Part shown: one piece after another, positions 11,468 through 21,467 of the stretch
Layout: every line of letters starts with the position of its first letter
Numbering within the stretch: position 1 is the first letter of the stretch
Assembly: GCA_030645235.1 (NCBI GenBank)
Contig: JAUSMV010000008.1
Coordinates: 1 to 64,000 of the forward strand
DNA: 64,000 bases
From: Parvibaculum sp.
GTDB taxonomy: Bacteria; Pseudomonadota; Alphaproteobacteria; Parvibaculales; Parvibaculaceae
Direction: 5' to 3'
The notes under the pieces: model-generated
The model's input: only the letters and a program-made list of their open reading frames with translations
Told to the model about the DNA's origin: nothing
Databases searched by the model: none
Translations under genes and position numbers: made by a program

Positions 11468-12619
11468 CTAATCTCCGGCACGCGCAAGCTGCGCTTCTTC
11501 CGCTGCGGCTTCAATCGCGCGCGCGGCTTCGATCTCTTTGGCTTTGGCTTCAACAAGTTCAACCAGATGATCGACGATGTGCTCGTTTTTGATTTTGTGA
11601 TCGGTGAGACCGGCAAGATAGACCATGCCCGCACCCGCGCCGCCACCGGTGAAACCAATGTCGGTTTGCTCAGCCTCGCCCGGACCGTTCACCACACAAC
11701 CGATAACGGAAAGCGACATGGGCGTGGCGATATGGGCGAGACGATCTTCGAGTTTCTTCACCGTGCTGATGACATCAAAGCCCTGACGCGCACAAGACGG
11801 GCACGAGATAATCGTGACGCCGCGATGGCGCAAGCCCAGCGACTTCAGAATATCGAAACCGACTTTGACCTCTTCGACCGGATCAGCAGAAAGCGAAACG
11901 CGGATCGTGTCGCCGATGCCGCCCCAAAGCAGCATGCCAAGACCAATGGATGATTTGATTGTGCCGGTCATCAACCCACCCGCTTCGGTGACGCCGATAT
12001 GGAGCGGGCAATCAATGGCGTCGGCAAGTTGCTGATAGGCGGCCACGGTGAGGAACGGGTCCGACGCTTTCACACTGATTTTGAAATCGTGAAAGTCATG
12101 GTCTTGCAAAATGCGCGCGTGATCGAGCGCGCTTTCGACCATCGCTTCGGGGCAAGGCTCACCGTATTTTTCGAGAAGGTCGCGCTCCAACGATCCGGCA
12201 TTGACGCCGATACGCATGGAGACGCCATGATCTTTAGCGGCCTGCACCACTTCTTTGACGCGGGCAGCAGAACCGATATTGCCGGGATTGATACGCAGGC
12301 AGGACGCACCGGCCTCAGCGGCTTCAATGGCACGGCGATAATGAAAATGAATGTCAGCGACAATCGGGATCGTCGTTTCGCGCACGATCTCGTGCAACGC
12401 TTTGGTCGAGTCCTCGTCAGGGCAGGAGACGCGGACAATGTCGCAGCCCGCTTCTTCGATGCGGCGGATTTGTTCAATCGTCGCCTTCGCATCCGACGTC
12501 AGCGTATTCGTCATCGTCTGGACGGAAATCGGCGCATCTCCCCCCACGGCAACCTTGCCGACCATAATCTGGCGGCTGGGCCTGCGGGCGATGTCGCGCC
12601 AGGGGCGGATGGAACTCAT
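11468..12619 (-). CDS. ispG: 4-hydroxy-3-methylbut-2-enyl-diphosphate synthase (flavodoxin)
   Basis: Penultimate enzyme of the MEP isoprenoid pathway; it converts MEcPP to HMBPP with a [4Fe-4S] cluster. The cluster ligands are visible as SCPSCARQG (CxxC) and [11 protein letters not shown]. At 383 residues it is the usual bacterial length without the plant insert. An A/T-rich TATATATA block about 45 bases upstream could hold the -10 element. A GC hairpin ending in TTTT lies between it and the start codon and may be the rodZ terminator or a leader structure. Confidence 0.97.
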   Translation of the reverse strand: MSSIRPWRDIARRPSRQIMVGKVAVGGDAPISVQTMTNTLTSDAKATIEQIRRIEEAGCDIVRVSCPDEDSTKALHEIVRETTIPIVADIHFHYRRAIEAAEAGASCLRINPGNIGSAARVKEVVQAAKDHGVSMRIGVNAGSLERDLLEKYGEPCPEAMVESALDHARILQDHDFHDFKISVKASDPFLTVAAYQQLADAIDCPLHIGVTEAGGLMTGTIKSSIGLGMLLWGGIGDTIRVSLSADPVEEVKVGFDILKSLGLRHRGVTIISCPSCARQGFDVISTVKKLEDRLAHIATPMSLSVIGCVVNGPGEAEQTDIGFTGGGAGAGMVYLAGLTDHKIKNEHIVDHLVELVEAKAKEIEAARAIEAAAEEAQLARAGD

Positions 12620-12690
12620 GGATCGTCCTCAAAACCGCCAACGGGGCGGGTTTTCACACTCTATATATATGTGCGTAGTGACGGAAGTAA

Positions 12691-12731
12691 GACCCTCACC
12701 CAACCTATCGCCCAGATAGAGGGAGAGGGCT
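12691..12731. repeat. REP-like palindromic intergenic element
   Basis: CCCTCACCC at one end and GGGAGAGGG at the other enclose CTATC-GCCCA-GATAG, giving nested stems between ispG and the rodZ-like gene. The CCCTCACCC...GGGAGAGGG arrangement resembles short palindromic repeats common in proteobacterial intergenic DNA. Only one copy was noticed in this window. Confidence 0.45.
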
Positions 12732-12751
12732 TAGAAAGGTCAATTTTGAGG

Positions 12752-13948
12752 CTAGCGCGTGAGCGTCGCGGGATCGACGGCGGGAACCACAGGGGTCGGG
12801 GCGAGCGCGGCGGCTTCTTCAGCCGGTGTCGGGGCAACTTTGGGCATCGCGGCAATCAGAGCGGCGGGGTCGAGAGGTTTGCCGGTGAGGACCAGCGTGG
12901 GCGGACCGGCAAGGCCAAGCGAGACCTGATCGACGACGAGTTCAAAGGCACTCGCATCACGCGCAACGAGAATGACGCCCGGTGCATTGGGGGCGGCATA
13001 GGTGTCGCCGATTTTCATCGTGCGTTCGATCAGCACATGACCCTGCGCATCTTCAATACGGACCCAGGCGTCAGGCTTGCGCGCACGGATGACAACGCGG
13101 GCATCAACATTTTCGGCGCCGTAAACGGCACCTTGCGGAATAACGGGAAGACCGGAAAGAGCAGGCGCGACCGGCGCGGCGTCACCTGTCAGGGGGACAG
13201 CCTGCGGTGCAAGCGCGGCGACTTCGGACGTGGCGGGCGCGGCTTCGGCAACGGGAGCGGGCTCAATGGCAAGCGGCACGGCATAAACGCTGGAAGAGTC
13301 AGCCGTCGGCGCACCGTCGCCCAAAAGCTGCTGGGCGGTCGCATCGCTATTGGGGCGCGTGGCGGCTGAGGCCGGATCACCGCCGCTAAGACCTGCAGGA
13401 CGCTCGTCGGGCTCTTGCGGATTGGCGAGTTTTGCTTCGACTTTGCCCGGCTGAGCGGGGACGCGGCTCGCCATCATCTGATCGGCCGAGCGCGTCATCA
13501 GATAACCGCCATAGATACCGACGCCGATGATGAGCGCGATAATGAGGAAGGTGCCGCGCGGCAGACGCGTCGGCTCGGAGACTTCCGGGAAAGCCATCGG
13601 ATCACGCGCCGTGACGCGGCCATCGAGCTCAGCCTTGTAGCGATCAACAATCTGGGCGCTGTCGAGGCCGAGATATTCGGCATAGGAGCGCACAAAGCCG
13701 ACCGCATAGGCACGACCCGGCAGATCATCATAACGGCTCTCTTCAAGAGCTTCGAGCTGTTCGCGGCGAATACGCAGCGACAAAGCAATGGCGCGCAAGT
13801 CCTCGCCGCGACGCTCACGCGCGATCCTGAGGTCAGAACCGGCCGTGCCATCGCCGTCGGTCGGCAATTCGCTTGTAATATCTTTGAGGTGGAGCCGACG
13901 ACGGGCTTCCGATTTATCATCGTTCGAAAATTGGAACTGGTTAGTCAT
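12752..13948 (-). CDS. RodZ-like helix-turn-helix membrane protein (DUF4115)
   Basis: A 398-residue protein. An N-terminal Xre-type HTH (LRIARERRGEDLRAIALSLR, continuing through YDDLPGRAYAVGFVRSYAEY) is the family signature. Next come a single membrane segment (FLIIALIIGVGIYGGYLM), a Pro/Ala-rich periplasmic linker and a C-terminal DUF4115 beta domain (VVIRARKPDAWVRIEDAQG). RodZ links MreB to the cell wall elongation machinery; the same architecture also occurs in family members of unknown role, so the gene symbol is withheld. The ATG at 13948 has GGAAGA upstream; an in-frame ATG at 13987 is possible. Confidence 0.88.
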   Translation of the reverse strand: MTNQFQFSNDDKSEARRRLHLKDITSELPTDGDGTAGSDLRIARERRGEDLRAIALSLRIRREQLEALEESRYDDLPGRAYAVGFVRSYAEYLGLDSAQIVDRYKAELDGRVTARDPMAFPEVSEPTRLPRGTFLIIALIIGVGIYGGYLMTRSADQMMASRVPAQPGKVEAKLANPQEPDERPAGLSGGDPASAATRPNSDATAQQLLGDGAPTADSSSVYAVPLAIEPAPVAEAAPATSEVAALAPQAVPLTGDAAPVAPALSGLPVIPQGAVYGAENVDARVVIRARKPDAWVRIEDAQGHVLIERTMKIGDTYAAPNAPGVILVARDASAFELVVDQVSLGLAGPPTLVLTGKPLDPAALIAAMPKVAPTPAEEAAALAPTPVVPAVDPATLTR

Positions 13949-14271
13949 CGTCTTGGGATCTTCCCCGGGCTGTGCCGTCCCCATCATCTCATCACCGATT
14001 TGCGACCTGAACGCCGGTCATCTTTCGGCGACTTGACCTGAAAACCCATTTATGGCGCGTACAAACCATAATCCGGAAAGTCAGGTTTTAGCTAAGTAAT
14101 GGCCTTCTGGAATCCGCATCAATCGCATGCACCCCGCTATGCGACCAAGCGTTACTAATAGACCAAAAGTGTTGACTATTCGCAACTATAGATTGGACCG
14201 AATGGTCAGAAATCGGCTATTTGCCGCATGCCAGCCCGCGGCCCAAAAGACACTATCTGAAAATAGCAGGC

Positions 14272-16542
14272 TTAGATGGCAACACTGTGGTCAGCGGCAA
14301 AGGCCGTGAGCTGCTCACGCACGGAGGCTTCCGGCAGGCCGTAGAGACCTTCCATATAGGCTTCGAGCAACTCCACTTTGAGCGAACGGACCATCATTTT
14401 CACCGGACCGATGGCGGCGGGCGACATGGAGACACGTCGGAAGCCGAGACCCACCAGCGCCATCGCTTCCAGGGGCTTGCCCGACATTTCGCCGCAAAGC
14501 GTGAGCGGTGTTTTATGCGCGCGGCACTTCAACACGATGAAGCGCAGAAAACCGAGCGTGGCAGGCGACAACAAATCATAGCGCCCCGCGACGCGCGCAT
14601 TGCCGCGATCAACCGCAAAGAAAAACTGCATCAGGTCATTACTCCCGACACTGACGAAATCAACAAGCGGCAACAGCGTGTCGAGTTGCCAGACGAGCGA
14701 TGGCACTTCGAGCATGGTGCCGACTTCTAAGTGAGCGGGTGCGGGGCGACCGAATTTGTGCAGACGCGCGAGCTCTTTATCGACGAGCGCACGGGCACGC
14801 TTGAACTCGGCCACTTCGGCAACCATCGGAAACATGATGCGGAGCGAGCGGCCGGCGGCCGCTGTGAGCAGCGCGCGGAGCTGATGACGCAGCAGCGCCG
14901 GACGATCAAGACCGATGCGGATGGCGCGCCAGCCAAGCGCGGGATTTTCTTCCTTAAAGGCCGAAATATCCATATAGGGCAGCATTTTATCGCCGCCAAT
15001 GTCGAGCGTGCGGAAGACCGTCGGGTGGTCGCCCGCTGCATCAAGCACCGCATTGTAAAGCTCAATCTGATCTTTGAGGCTCGGCAATTTGGCCGCGACC
15101 ATGAACTGCAATTCGGTGCGGAACAAGCCGATGCCTTCGGCGCCTGATTCATGCAGGTGACGCAGATCAACTTGCAGACCGGCATTCACATAAAGCGAGA
15201 CGGGCGCACCATCGAGCGTGACGGAAGGCTCATGACGGATCGCCTGATACTGCTCCTGCTTCCTCGCGCGGAAACGGGCTTTTTCAGAGAAGGCATCGAT
15301 AATATCCGTGGTCGGACGGATATAGACGTCACCGGCGTCGCCATCAATGATGATCGCATCGCCCGTATCAATATTATCGAGGATCGCTTCAGCGCGACCG
15401 ACTGTGGCGATGCCGAGTGCGCGCGCCACAATCGCAACGTGAGCGTTGGCCGCACCCTCTTCGAGCACGAGACCGCGCAGACGCACTTTGTCATAGTCGA
15501 GAAGTTCGGCGGGGCCCATGTTGCGGGCAATGAGGATCGTATCGTTCGGCAGATTGCCGCTGGCCGACGAGAGTTTGACGCCGGTGAGCTGACGCAGAAG
15601 CCGGTTCGCCAGATCGTCAAAATCATGCAAGCGGTCGCGCAAATAGGGGTCGGCGGCGCGCAACAGGCGGGCACGGGTGTCGTTTTGGACGCGTTCAACG
15701 GCGGCTTCGGCGGTAAGGCCGGTGCGGACGGCTTCCGACATGCGCTGGAGCCAGCCGCGGTCATTGGCAAACATGCGGTAAGCCTGAAGCACCTCGCGAT
15801 GCTCGCCCGCATGGCTCAAATCTTCAGTTTCGAGCATGTCGTCGATAGAACCGCGCAGCTCATAGACGGCTTGTTCAAGCCGGTTAAGTTCGACATCCAC
15901 ATCTTCGGCGATGAGTTTGGCGACATGAACGCGGGGTTCATGCAGCACCGCATGGCCGAGCGCGATGCCTTCGGCAAAGGCAGACGCTGAAATATGGAAC
16001 GGGCGGCGCTGGGTTTGCGCAGGGCCATCGAGTTCATTGATGTTGATGAGATCGCCCGCGCCGACGACTTCGGCCAGCACCATGGCGACCGTCTGCAGCG
16101 CCTCAACTTCTTCTTCGGTGTAATTGCGCTTGGTGCGGTTCTGCACGGCAAGCACGCCGACAACGCGACCGGAACGCAGGACAGGCACGCCCATCAGCGA
16201 CTTATAAACTTCTTCGCCTGTTTCCGGACGATACGCAAAGCCCGGATGCGATTGCGCATCGGCAAGATTGAGCGGACGGGCATGAGAGGCGATGTCACCG
16301 ATCAGACCTTCGCCGACCTTCAACCGCGTCTTGTGAACGGCGGTTGGCTTCAGGCCTTCAGTGGCGAAAAGCTCAAGTTCCTGCGTCGGGCGCATGAGAT
16401 AGACCGAGCACACTTCGGCCACCATGTTCGACGCGATAAGCACCACGATCATATCAAGGCGTTGCTGGGCCGTGACCTGTTCGGCCATGACCTCACGCAG
16501 CTTACGAAGCAGGACGCGTGGCCCCCCCACCGCGCCCGCCAT
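14272..16542 (-). CDS. ptsP: Phosphoenolpyruvate-protein phosphotransferase PtsP (EI-Ntr)
   Basis: Enzyme I of the nitrogen PTS; it passes phosphate from PEP to NPr and then EIIA-Ntr, tying nitrogen/carbon state and potassium homeostasis together. The N-terminal GAF domain (about 20-165) distinguishes it from sugar-PTS EI. The phospho-His is in NAHVAIVARALG near residue 368 (the usual TSH is changed to ANAH). The PEP-utilising C-terminal barrel (GIGLFRTELQFM; SVGSNDLMQFFFAVDR) is complete at 756 residues. GAGGGG precedes the start. Directly downstream of lysC, as usual in alphaproteobacteria. Confidence 0.96.
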   Translation of the reverse strand: MAGAVGGPRVLLRKLREVMAEQVTAQQRLDMIVVLIASNMVAEVCSVYLMRPTQELELFATEGLKPTAVHKTRLKVGEGLIGDIASHARPLNLADAQSHPGFAYRPETGEEVYKSLMGVPVLRSGRVVGVLAVQNRTKRNYTEEEVEALQTVAMVLAEVVGAGDLININELDGPAQTQRRPFHISASAFAEGIALGHAVLHEPRVHVAKLIAEDVDVELNRLEQAVYELRGSIDDMLETEDLSHAGEHREVLQAYRMFANDRGWLQRMSEAVRTGLTAEAAVERVQNDTRARLLRAADPYLRDRLHDFDDLANRLLRQLTGVKLSSASGNLPNDTILIARNMGPAELLDYDKVRLRGLVLEEGAANAHVAIVARALGIATVGRAEAILDNIDTGDAIIIDGDAGDVYIRPTTDIIDAFSEKARFRARKQEQYQAIRHEPSVTLDGAPVSLYVNAGLQVDLRHLHESGAEGIGLFRTELQFMVAAKLPSLKDQIELYNAVLDAAGDHPTVFRTLDIGGDKMLPYMDISAFKEENPALGWRAIRIGLDRPALLRHQLRALLTAAAGRSLRIMFPMVAEVAEFKRARALVDKELARLHKFGRPAPAHLEVGTMLEVPSLVWQLDTLLPLVDFVSVGSNDLMQFFFAVDRGNARVAGRYDLLSPATLGFLRFIVLKCRAHKTPLTLCGEMSGKPLEAMALVGLGFRRVSMSPAAIGPVKMMVRSLKVELLEAYMEGLYGLPEASVREQLTAFAADHSVAI

Positions 16543-16649
16543 CAGATATAACCCCTCATCAGGTTGCAGGCCGCCTTGCCCGACTTCAAGCCGGACGGCG
16601 ACATGCTCTGAAAGGTCTCAAATCTGCTCACGCATTCTCCAGGTCTTTA

Positions 16650-17918
16650 TTACTCGCCATCAAGTCCGTAGGCCGTGTGAAGCGCCCGCACAGCCAGCTC
16701 AGTATACTCAGCCGCGATTAACACACTCACTTTGATTTCGGAGGTGGTGATCGCAAGGATATTGATGCCTTTTTCGCCCAATGTCTTGAACATGGTCTTG
16801 GCAACGCCTGTATGACTGCGCATGCCGATACCAATAATGGAAATCTTGACCACATTAAGGTCTGTGCGGATTTCCTGAGCGCCCACATCCTTGACGGCCT
16901 TGCGGATCACGTCTTCGGCACGGGCCAGTTCGGCCTGAGGCACGGTAAAGGTCATGTCCGTGCTTTTGCCGTCATCCGAGATGTTCTGGATGATCATATC
17001 GACATTGATCGACGCATCAGCGAGCGGCCCGAAAATGCGGGCGGCGACGCCGGGGCGGTCTTCCACTTTGACAAGAGTGACCTTGGCTTCGTCCTTTGAA
17101 TAGGCGATGCCGCTAACGACTTGCTGTTCCACGATTTCGTCCTCGTCGCAAACAAGGGTGCCGGGATAAAAGTTGGCAGATCCGTCTTTGCCGAGACAGC
17201 TCGGCTGGGCATCGGGCGCGTCAAAGCTCGAGCGCACCTGAAGGCGCACGCGATGAACCATGGCAAGCTCGACTGAACGGGTCTGGAGCACCTTGGCGCC
17301 AAGCGACGCCATTTCCAGCATTTCCTCGTAACTGATCCTATCAATCTTTTGGGCCTTCGCAACGATGCGAGGGTCCGTCGTATAAACACCGTCAACGTCG
17401 GTGTAGATGTCGCAAAGGTCTGCCTTCACAGCGGCGGCAATCGCAACTGCGCTTGTGTCAGAGCCGCCACGACCAAGCGTCGTGATTCGGTTGTCGGGCG
17501 CGAGCCCCTGAAAACCTGCAATGACAGCCACTTCGCCGCGCTCGAAACGCGAGATCAGTTCCGTACCGTCGATCTCCTGAATGCGCGCTGCACCATGCGC
17601 ATTGTCAGTGCGAATGGGGATCTGCCAGCCGAGCCATGACCGCGCCGAAATATCGAGGCGCTGCAATTCAATCGCGAGAAGACCTGCTGTGACCTGTTCG
17701 CCTGAGGCAACGATCGCATCATACTCACGCGCATCATGCAGCGGTGCGACTTCGCGTGCCCAGCCGACAAGCTCATTGGTTTTGCCCGACATGGCCGAGA
17801 CCACAACCGCAACCTGATGGCCGGCATCGGTCTCGCGTTTGACATGCTGCGCCACATTACGGATGCGCGCGATGTCGCCGACCGATGTTCCGCCGAATTT
17901 CATGACCAATCTGGCCAT
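16650..17918 (-). CDS. lysC: Aspartate kinase
   Basis: Commits aspartate to lysine, threonine, methionine and diaminopimelate synthesis. The kinase core begins with VMKFGGTSVGD and contains the substrate motif GRGGSDTSAVA. Two C-terminal ACT domains (about 265-420; VEDRPGVAARIFGPLADASI) provide feedback inhibition by end products. At 422 residues it is a complete monofunctional enzyme. First gene of a lysC-ptsP pair, divergent from ubiG. Confidence 0.97.
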   Translation of the reverse strand: MARLVMKFGGTSVGDIARIRNVAQHVKRETDAGHQVAVVVSAMSGKTNELVGWAREVAPLHDAREYDAIVASGEQVTAGLLAIELQRLDISARSWLGWQIPIRTDNAHGAARIQEIDGTELISRFERGEVAVIAGFQGLAPDNRITTLGRGGSDTSAVAIAAAVKADLCDIYTDVDGVYTTDPRIVAKAQKIDRISYEEMLEMASLGAKVLQTRSVELAMVHRVRLQVRSSFDAPDAQPSCLGKDGSANFYPGTLVCDEDEIVEQQVVSGIAYSKDEAKVTLVKVEDRPGVAARIFGPLADASINVDMIIQNISDDGKSTDMTFTVPQAELARAEDVIRKAVKDVGAQEIRTDLNVVKISIIGIGMRSHTGVAKTMFKTLGEKGINILAITTSEIKVSVLIAAEYTELAVRALHTAYGLDGE

Positions 17919-18072
17919 TTTTTTATCCTTTTAGGTGGCCTCGCGGCCCGCTGGACCTGAGCCTTAGGAAAGCCCTATATCTTGAGCGCGATACATACTC
18001 GGACGGCTGCAAAGCCGCAACCGCCGCCGGGACAAAGCGGCTGAGGCGACCGGACGCAGCCACACGGGGCAG

Positions 18073-18088
18073 TTTACGTAAACGTAAA
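18073..18088. promoter_or_regulatory. Putative ACGTAAACGT operator upstream of ubiG
   Basis: TTTACGTAAACGTAAA contains two ACGT cores 6 bp apart and is nearly palindromic. It ends 10 bp before the ubiG start codon, where a bound repressor could block ubiG. Similar ACGT-rich sites are, from memory, recognised by MerR-family regulators such as LiuR; that link is tentative. Confidence 0.35.
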
Positions 18089-18098
18089 GGATAGTTTC

Positions 18099-18902
18099 TT
18101 GACCTCTCCGCACCCCCCTTCTGCATCGCGCGCCCCTGCGGCACCGCACAATGAAACAGCGCAGCTGAATACGGTGGACCCCGAAGAAGTCGCCCGCTTT
18201 TCGGCCATGGCGGCGGAGTGGTGGGACCCGATGGGCAAGTTTCGCCCGCTGCACAAATTCAACCCTGTCCGTTTGGCCTATATCAAAGCCAAAGTCTCAG
18301 ACCATTTTGACCGCGACGGAAAGAGCCTGACGCCGTTCAAGGGTCTGCGTTTTCTCGATATCGGCTGCGGCGGGGGCTTGCTGTCTGAACCCATGTGCCG
18401 CCTCGGCGCGACCATGGTCTCAGCCGACGCTTCGCCCGAAAATATTAAAACGGCGTCCGTTCACGCGGCGGAACAAGGACTTGTGATCGACTACCGCGCG
18501 ACGACAGCGGAGGCCCTCGCGGCTGCCGGTGAAAAATTTGACGTCATTCTCAACATGGAAGTGATCGAACATGTCGCCGACCGCGAGGCCTTTCTCACCT
18601 GCTGCGCTGAAATGCTGAAGCCCGGCGGTATCATGTTTGTCGCGACTTTGAACCGTACACTTAAAGCTCTAGGTCTCGCGATCATCGGGGCTGAATATAT
18701 CCTCCGTTGGCTGCCTGTCGGCACGCATGACTGGTCGAAATTTATTACGCCTGCGGAAATGCGCGACGGACTTGATGCTTGCGGACTGGTACTACGCGAA
18801 GAAACAGGCGTTGCTTATAATCCGATCCGCGATCAATGGTCCTTAGGCAGAGATATGGGCGTCAATTACATGATGCTCGCTGAAAAGCCTGATGCAGCGT
18901 AA
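18099..18902 (+). CDS. ubiG: Bifunctional ubiquinone O-methyltransferase UbiG
   Basis: Performs both O-methylations in ubiquinone synthesis. The SAM-binding motif [15 protein letters not shown] and the family signature [18 protein letters not shown] are both present; 267 residues is typical. It starts with TTG, with AAAGGAT about 8 bases upstream and no nearby ATG. The alphaproteobacterial position divergent from lysC supports the call. Confidence 0.96.
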   Translation: MTSPHPPSASRAPAAPHNETAQLNTVDPEEVARFSAMAAEWWDPMGKFRPLHKFNPVRLAYIKAKVSDHFDRDGKSLTPFKGLRFLDIGCGGGLLSEPMCRLGATMVSADASPENIKTASVHAAEQGLVIDYRATTAEALAAAGEKFDVILNMEVIEHVADREAFLTCCAEMLKPGGIMFVATLNRTLKALGLAIIGAEYILRWLPVGTHDWSKFITPAEMRDGLDACGLVLREETGVAYNPIRDQWSLGRDMGVNYMMLAEKPDAA

Positions 18903-18924
18903 GGCCTCTCGTGTAAACTACGCT

Positions 18925-19584
18925 ATGGCCTCCACTCCCCCGATGCCGCAAATCGATCTGTCTGTAAAACGCGCTCCACGGCAGAAACGCGCGGTCGAAA
19001 CCTATGAGCGCATTCTCGATGTCACAACGCGTCTGCTGAATGAAGTCGGCATCGAGCGCATCTCGACAAATCTGATTGCAGCGGAAGCCGATGTGAAAGT
19101 GCCGACGCTCTATCGCTACTTCCCGAATAAATATGCCGTGCTGATGGCGCTCGGCGACCGGCTGATGCAACGCCAGAATTCTGTCCTCGAAGAATGGATG
19201 TTGCGCACCGAAGGCACAACCAAACCCGACGCACTGATCTACGATATTGATTTTCTGATCGCAGGCACGATCCGCGTGACGCGCGCTGATCCCGGCGCCC
19301 TCACCATCTCACTCGCGCTGCGCGCGGTCCCGGCGCTGCAAAGCGTGCGGCTCAATTCGCATCGCGCCATGTCTGATTTTCTCACTGACCATATCGGCGC
19401 ACGTCTCCCCCATGTGCCGCGCGACGCGCTGTGGCCGCGCATCCGCCTGTCGGTCGAAATGGCTTATGCCGCTATCGAAATGGCGCTGGAAGAACCCATG
19501 GTCGAGAGCGACTTCGTGGTCAAAGAAACCGCCCGCCAGATCAAAGCCTATTGGCGCGAGACGCTGGAAACCTGGGAAAAATAG
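18925..19584 (+). CDS. TetR/AcrR family transcriptional regulator
   Basis: A 219-residue one-component repressor. The N-terminal three-helix DNA-binding domain contains the HTH ISTNLIAAEADVKVPTLYRY followed by FPNKYAVLMALGDR; the C-terminal ligand domain is helical and unrecognised. The start is uncertain: ATG 18925 is taken, while ATG 18892 would overlap the end of ubiG by 11 bases; neither has a strong ribosome site. Its target may be the cytochrome/FAD oxidoreductase genes just downstream, but no operator was identified. Confidence 0.85.
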   Translation: MASTPPMPQIDLSVKRAPRQKRAVETYERILDVTTRLLNEVGIERISTNLIAAEADVKVPTLYRYFPNKYAVLMALGDRLMQRQNSVLEEWMLRTEGTTKPDALIYDIDFLIAGTIRVTRADPGALTISLALRAVPALQSVRLNSHRAMSDFLTDHIGARLPHVPRDALWPRIRLSVEMAYAAIEMALEEPMVESDFVVKETARQIKAYWRETLETWEK

Positions 19585-19662
19585 TAGTTATAGCTATTTT
19601 ATATTGACGGGCGGGGCTTTTCCCTACATTTTCCGATTGTCTCTGTCGCGGCGGGTAAACGC

Positions 19663-20025
19663 ATGTCTGAACGGTCTTTCACAAAATCAGCTTTCATTGT
19701 GTTGGCGCTCTCTCTGAGCCTGACAGGCTGCGGGGAAGCCCAAAAATCATCGCGCGCACCTGTCCTGCTTGATCAGCGCCTTGCCGAAATCTATGCCCGC
19801 ACCTGCATGGGCTGTCACACGGTCCCTGATAGCGGCGCGCCGATGACCCACAACGCCGCCATGTGGGAACCGCGCATGACACAGAGCGACGACGTTTTGC
19901 TGGCCCATATGGTTGACGGATTTGGCGGCATGCCGCCGCTCGGTCAATGCGTTGAATGCAGCGCCGAAGACCTCACAACACTGATGCATTTCATGGCAGC
20001 ACCCGCTCCCGCTGCGACGAATTAA
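19663..20025 (+). CDS. Lipoprotein c-type cytochrome, cytochrome c5-like
   Basis: A 120-residue exported monoheme cytochrome. The signal peptide ends in a lipobox (SLSLTGC, Cys 23), so it is predicted to be membrane-tethered in the periplasm. Heme attachment is CMGCH (48-52), and the axial Met is in GFGGMPPLG (Met 90). An extra Cys pair (QCVECS, 96/99) matches the disulfide of cytochrome c5. It lies 12 bases upstream of a Tat-exported FAD enzyme and is the likely electron acceptor for it. Confidence 0.88.
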   Translation: MSERSFTKSAFIVLALSLSLTGCGEAQKSSRAPVLLDQRLAEIYARTCMGCHTVPDSGAPMTHNAAMWEPRMTQSDDVLLAHMVDGFGGMPPLGQCVECSAEDLTTLMHFMAAPAPAATN

Positions 20026-20037
20026 GGCTCACAAAGA

Positions 20038-21447
20038 ATGAACCATCCGACGCGACGCAATCTCCTGAAACTCGCCACCGCGGCATCGGCCCTTGCCGCC
20101 ACCGGCACCATCCCCGCAATTGTCGAAGCAGCCTTTGCCGACGAGCCAACAACGGCAAAGACGGCGACAAGCAAAGCTCTGCCATGGCGCAACTGGTCGG
20201 GCGGGCAGCATTGCGACCCGGCAGCGCGCGCGGCACCGGCGTCCGTTGATGAACTCGCAAGCCTGATCGGCAAAACACCGACACCCGTTCGCGCGGTCGG
20301 CGCAGGCCACTCTTTCTCGCCGCTTGTGCCGACCAGCGGCACCATCGTCACGCTCGACCGGTTGACGGGTGTGGAAAACGCCGACCTCAAAACAAATCAG
20401 GCCGATGTGCATGCCGGCACACGTCTGGGGCGCATGAGCGAGGAACTCGCCAAACTCGGTCTGTCCTTTGCGAACCTGCCCGACATCAACAAGCAGTCAC
20501 TCGCTGGCGCCATTTCGACCGCCACCCACGGCACAGGCGCAAAGATCGGGTCGCTCTCCACCTTTATGACGGAGCTCGAACTCGTCACGGCACAAGGCGA
20601 TGTGGTGACCTGCTCGGCGACGAAGAACGCGGAGCTTTTCAATGCGTCGCGCGTGTCGGTGGGATCACTCGGGCTCATCACCAAAGCGCGCGTGCAGGCG
20701 CAGCCCGTCTATAAGCTCAAACGTAAAATCTGGGTGGAGCCTGTCGAAGACATGCTCGACAAATTGCCCGAACTGACGGCGAAGAACCGGAACTTTGAGT
20801 TCTACTACGTGCCCTTTTCCGGCCTTGCCATGGGCATCATCAACAATGAGACAGACGAGGCCGAAACGCCCGCGCCGCTCAATGAAGATGACAATGCGCT
20901 GATGCAACTAAAGCAGTTGCAGGACTGGCTCGGCTGGTCGCCAAGCCTGCGCCGCTGGGCGATGCAAAAGGCCTTTGCCGACTATCCCGTCGAAGAGCGC
21001 GTGGACTTTGCGCATAAGACATTGTCGAACGAGCGCGGCGTGCGCTTCAACGAAATGGAATATCACCTGCCGCGCGGGAAAGCAGCCGACGCTTTGCGCG
21101 AAATCATCACGACAATTGAAACGCAGAATATCCGCGTCTTCTTCCCCATCGAGTTCCGCAATGTCGCGGCTGACGACATCTGGCTCTCGCCCTTTTATGG
21201 CCGCGAAAGCGCGTCGATTGCGATCCATCAGTTTTATGAATGGGACTATCACGCCTATTTTACAGCGATCGAACCCATCTTCAAAAAGCACGAAGGCAGG
21301 CCGCATTGGGGCAAATTGAATACGCTGAAAGCGGCCGATTTTGCGGCGCTGTACCCCAAGTGGGATGAGTTTTTACGCGTGCGCAAAGAAATGGACCCGA
21401 GCGGCAAGTTTCTGACGCCCTATATGAAATCGGTGTTTGGGGCCTGA
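20038..21447 (+). CDS. Tat-exported FAD-dependent sugar-lactone oxidoreductase family protein
   Basis: A 469-residue VAO-fold flavoprotein of the D-arabinono-1,4-lactone oxidase type. The twin-arginine signal (TRRNLLKLATAASALAA) directs folded export. The FAD domain contains AVGAGHSFSPL, whose His 91 is at the position used for covalent FAD linkage in this family. A PDINKQSLAGAISTATHGTG block follows, then the C-terminal ALO domain ending KFLTPYM. The true substrate is unknown: sugar lactones, alditols or related alcohols. Coupling to the adjacent cytochrome suggests a dehydrogenase feeding the respiratory chain rather than an oxidase. Confidence 0.85.
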   Translation: MNHPTRRNLLKLATAASALAATGTIPAIVEAAFADEPTTAKTATSKALPWRNWSGGQHCDPAARAAPASVDELASLIGKTPTPVRAVGAGHSFSPLVPTSGTIVTLDRLTGVENADLKTNQADVHAGTRLGRMSEELAKLGLSFANLPDINKQSLAGAISTATHGTGAKIGSLSTFMTELELVTAQGDVVTCSATKNAELFNASRVSVGSLGLITKARVQAQPVYKLKRKIWVEPVEDMLDKLPELTAKNRNFEFYYVPFSGLAMGIINNETDEAETPAPLNEDDNALMQLKQLQDWLGWSPSLRRWAMQKAFADYPVEERVDFAHKTLSNERGVRFNEMEYHLPRGKAADALREIITTIETQNIRVFFPIEFRNVAADDIWLSPFYGRESASIAIHQFYEWDYHAYFTAIEPIFKKHEGRPHWGKLNTLKAADFAALYPKWDEFLRVRKEMDPSGKFLTPYMKSVFGA

Positions 21448-21467
21448 AGGACGACCCTTCGAGACGG

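Noticed and set aside
11999-13369. 456-codon plus-strand frame opposite ispG and the rodZ-like gene
   Set aside because: Antisense shadow spanning two well-supported genes and their gap; no ribosome site or family.
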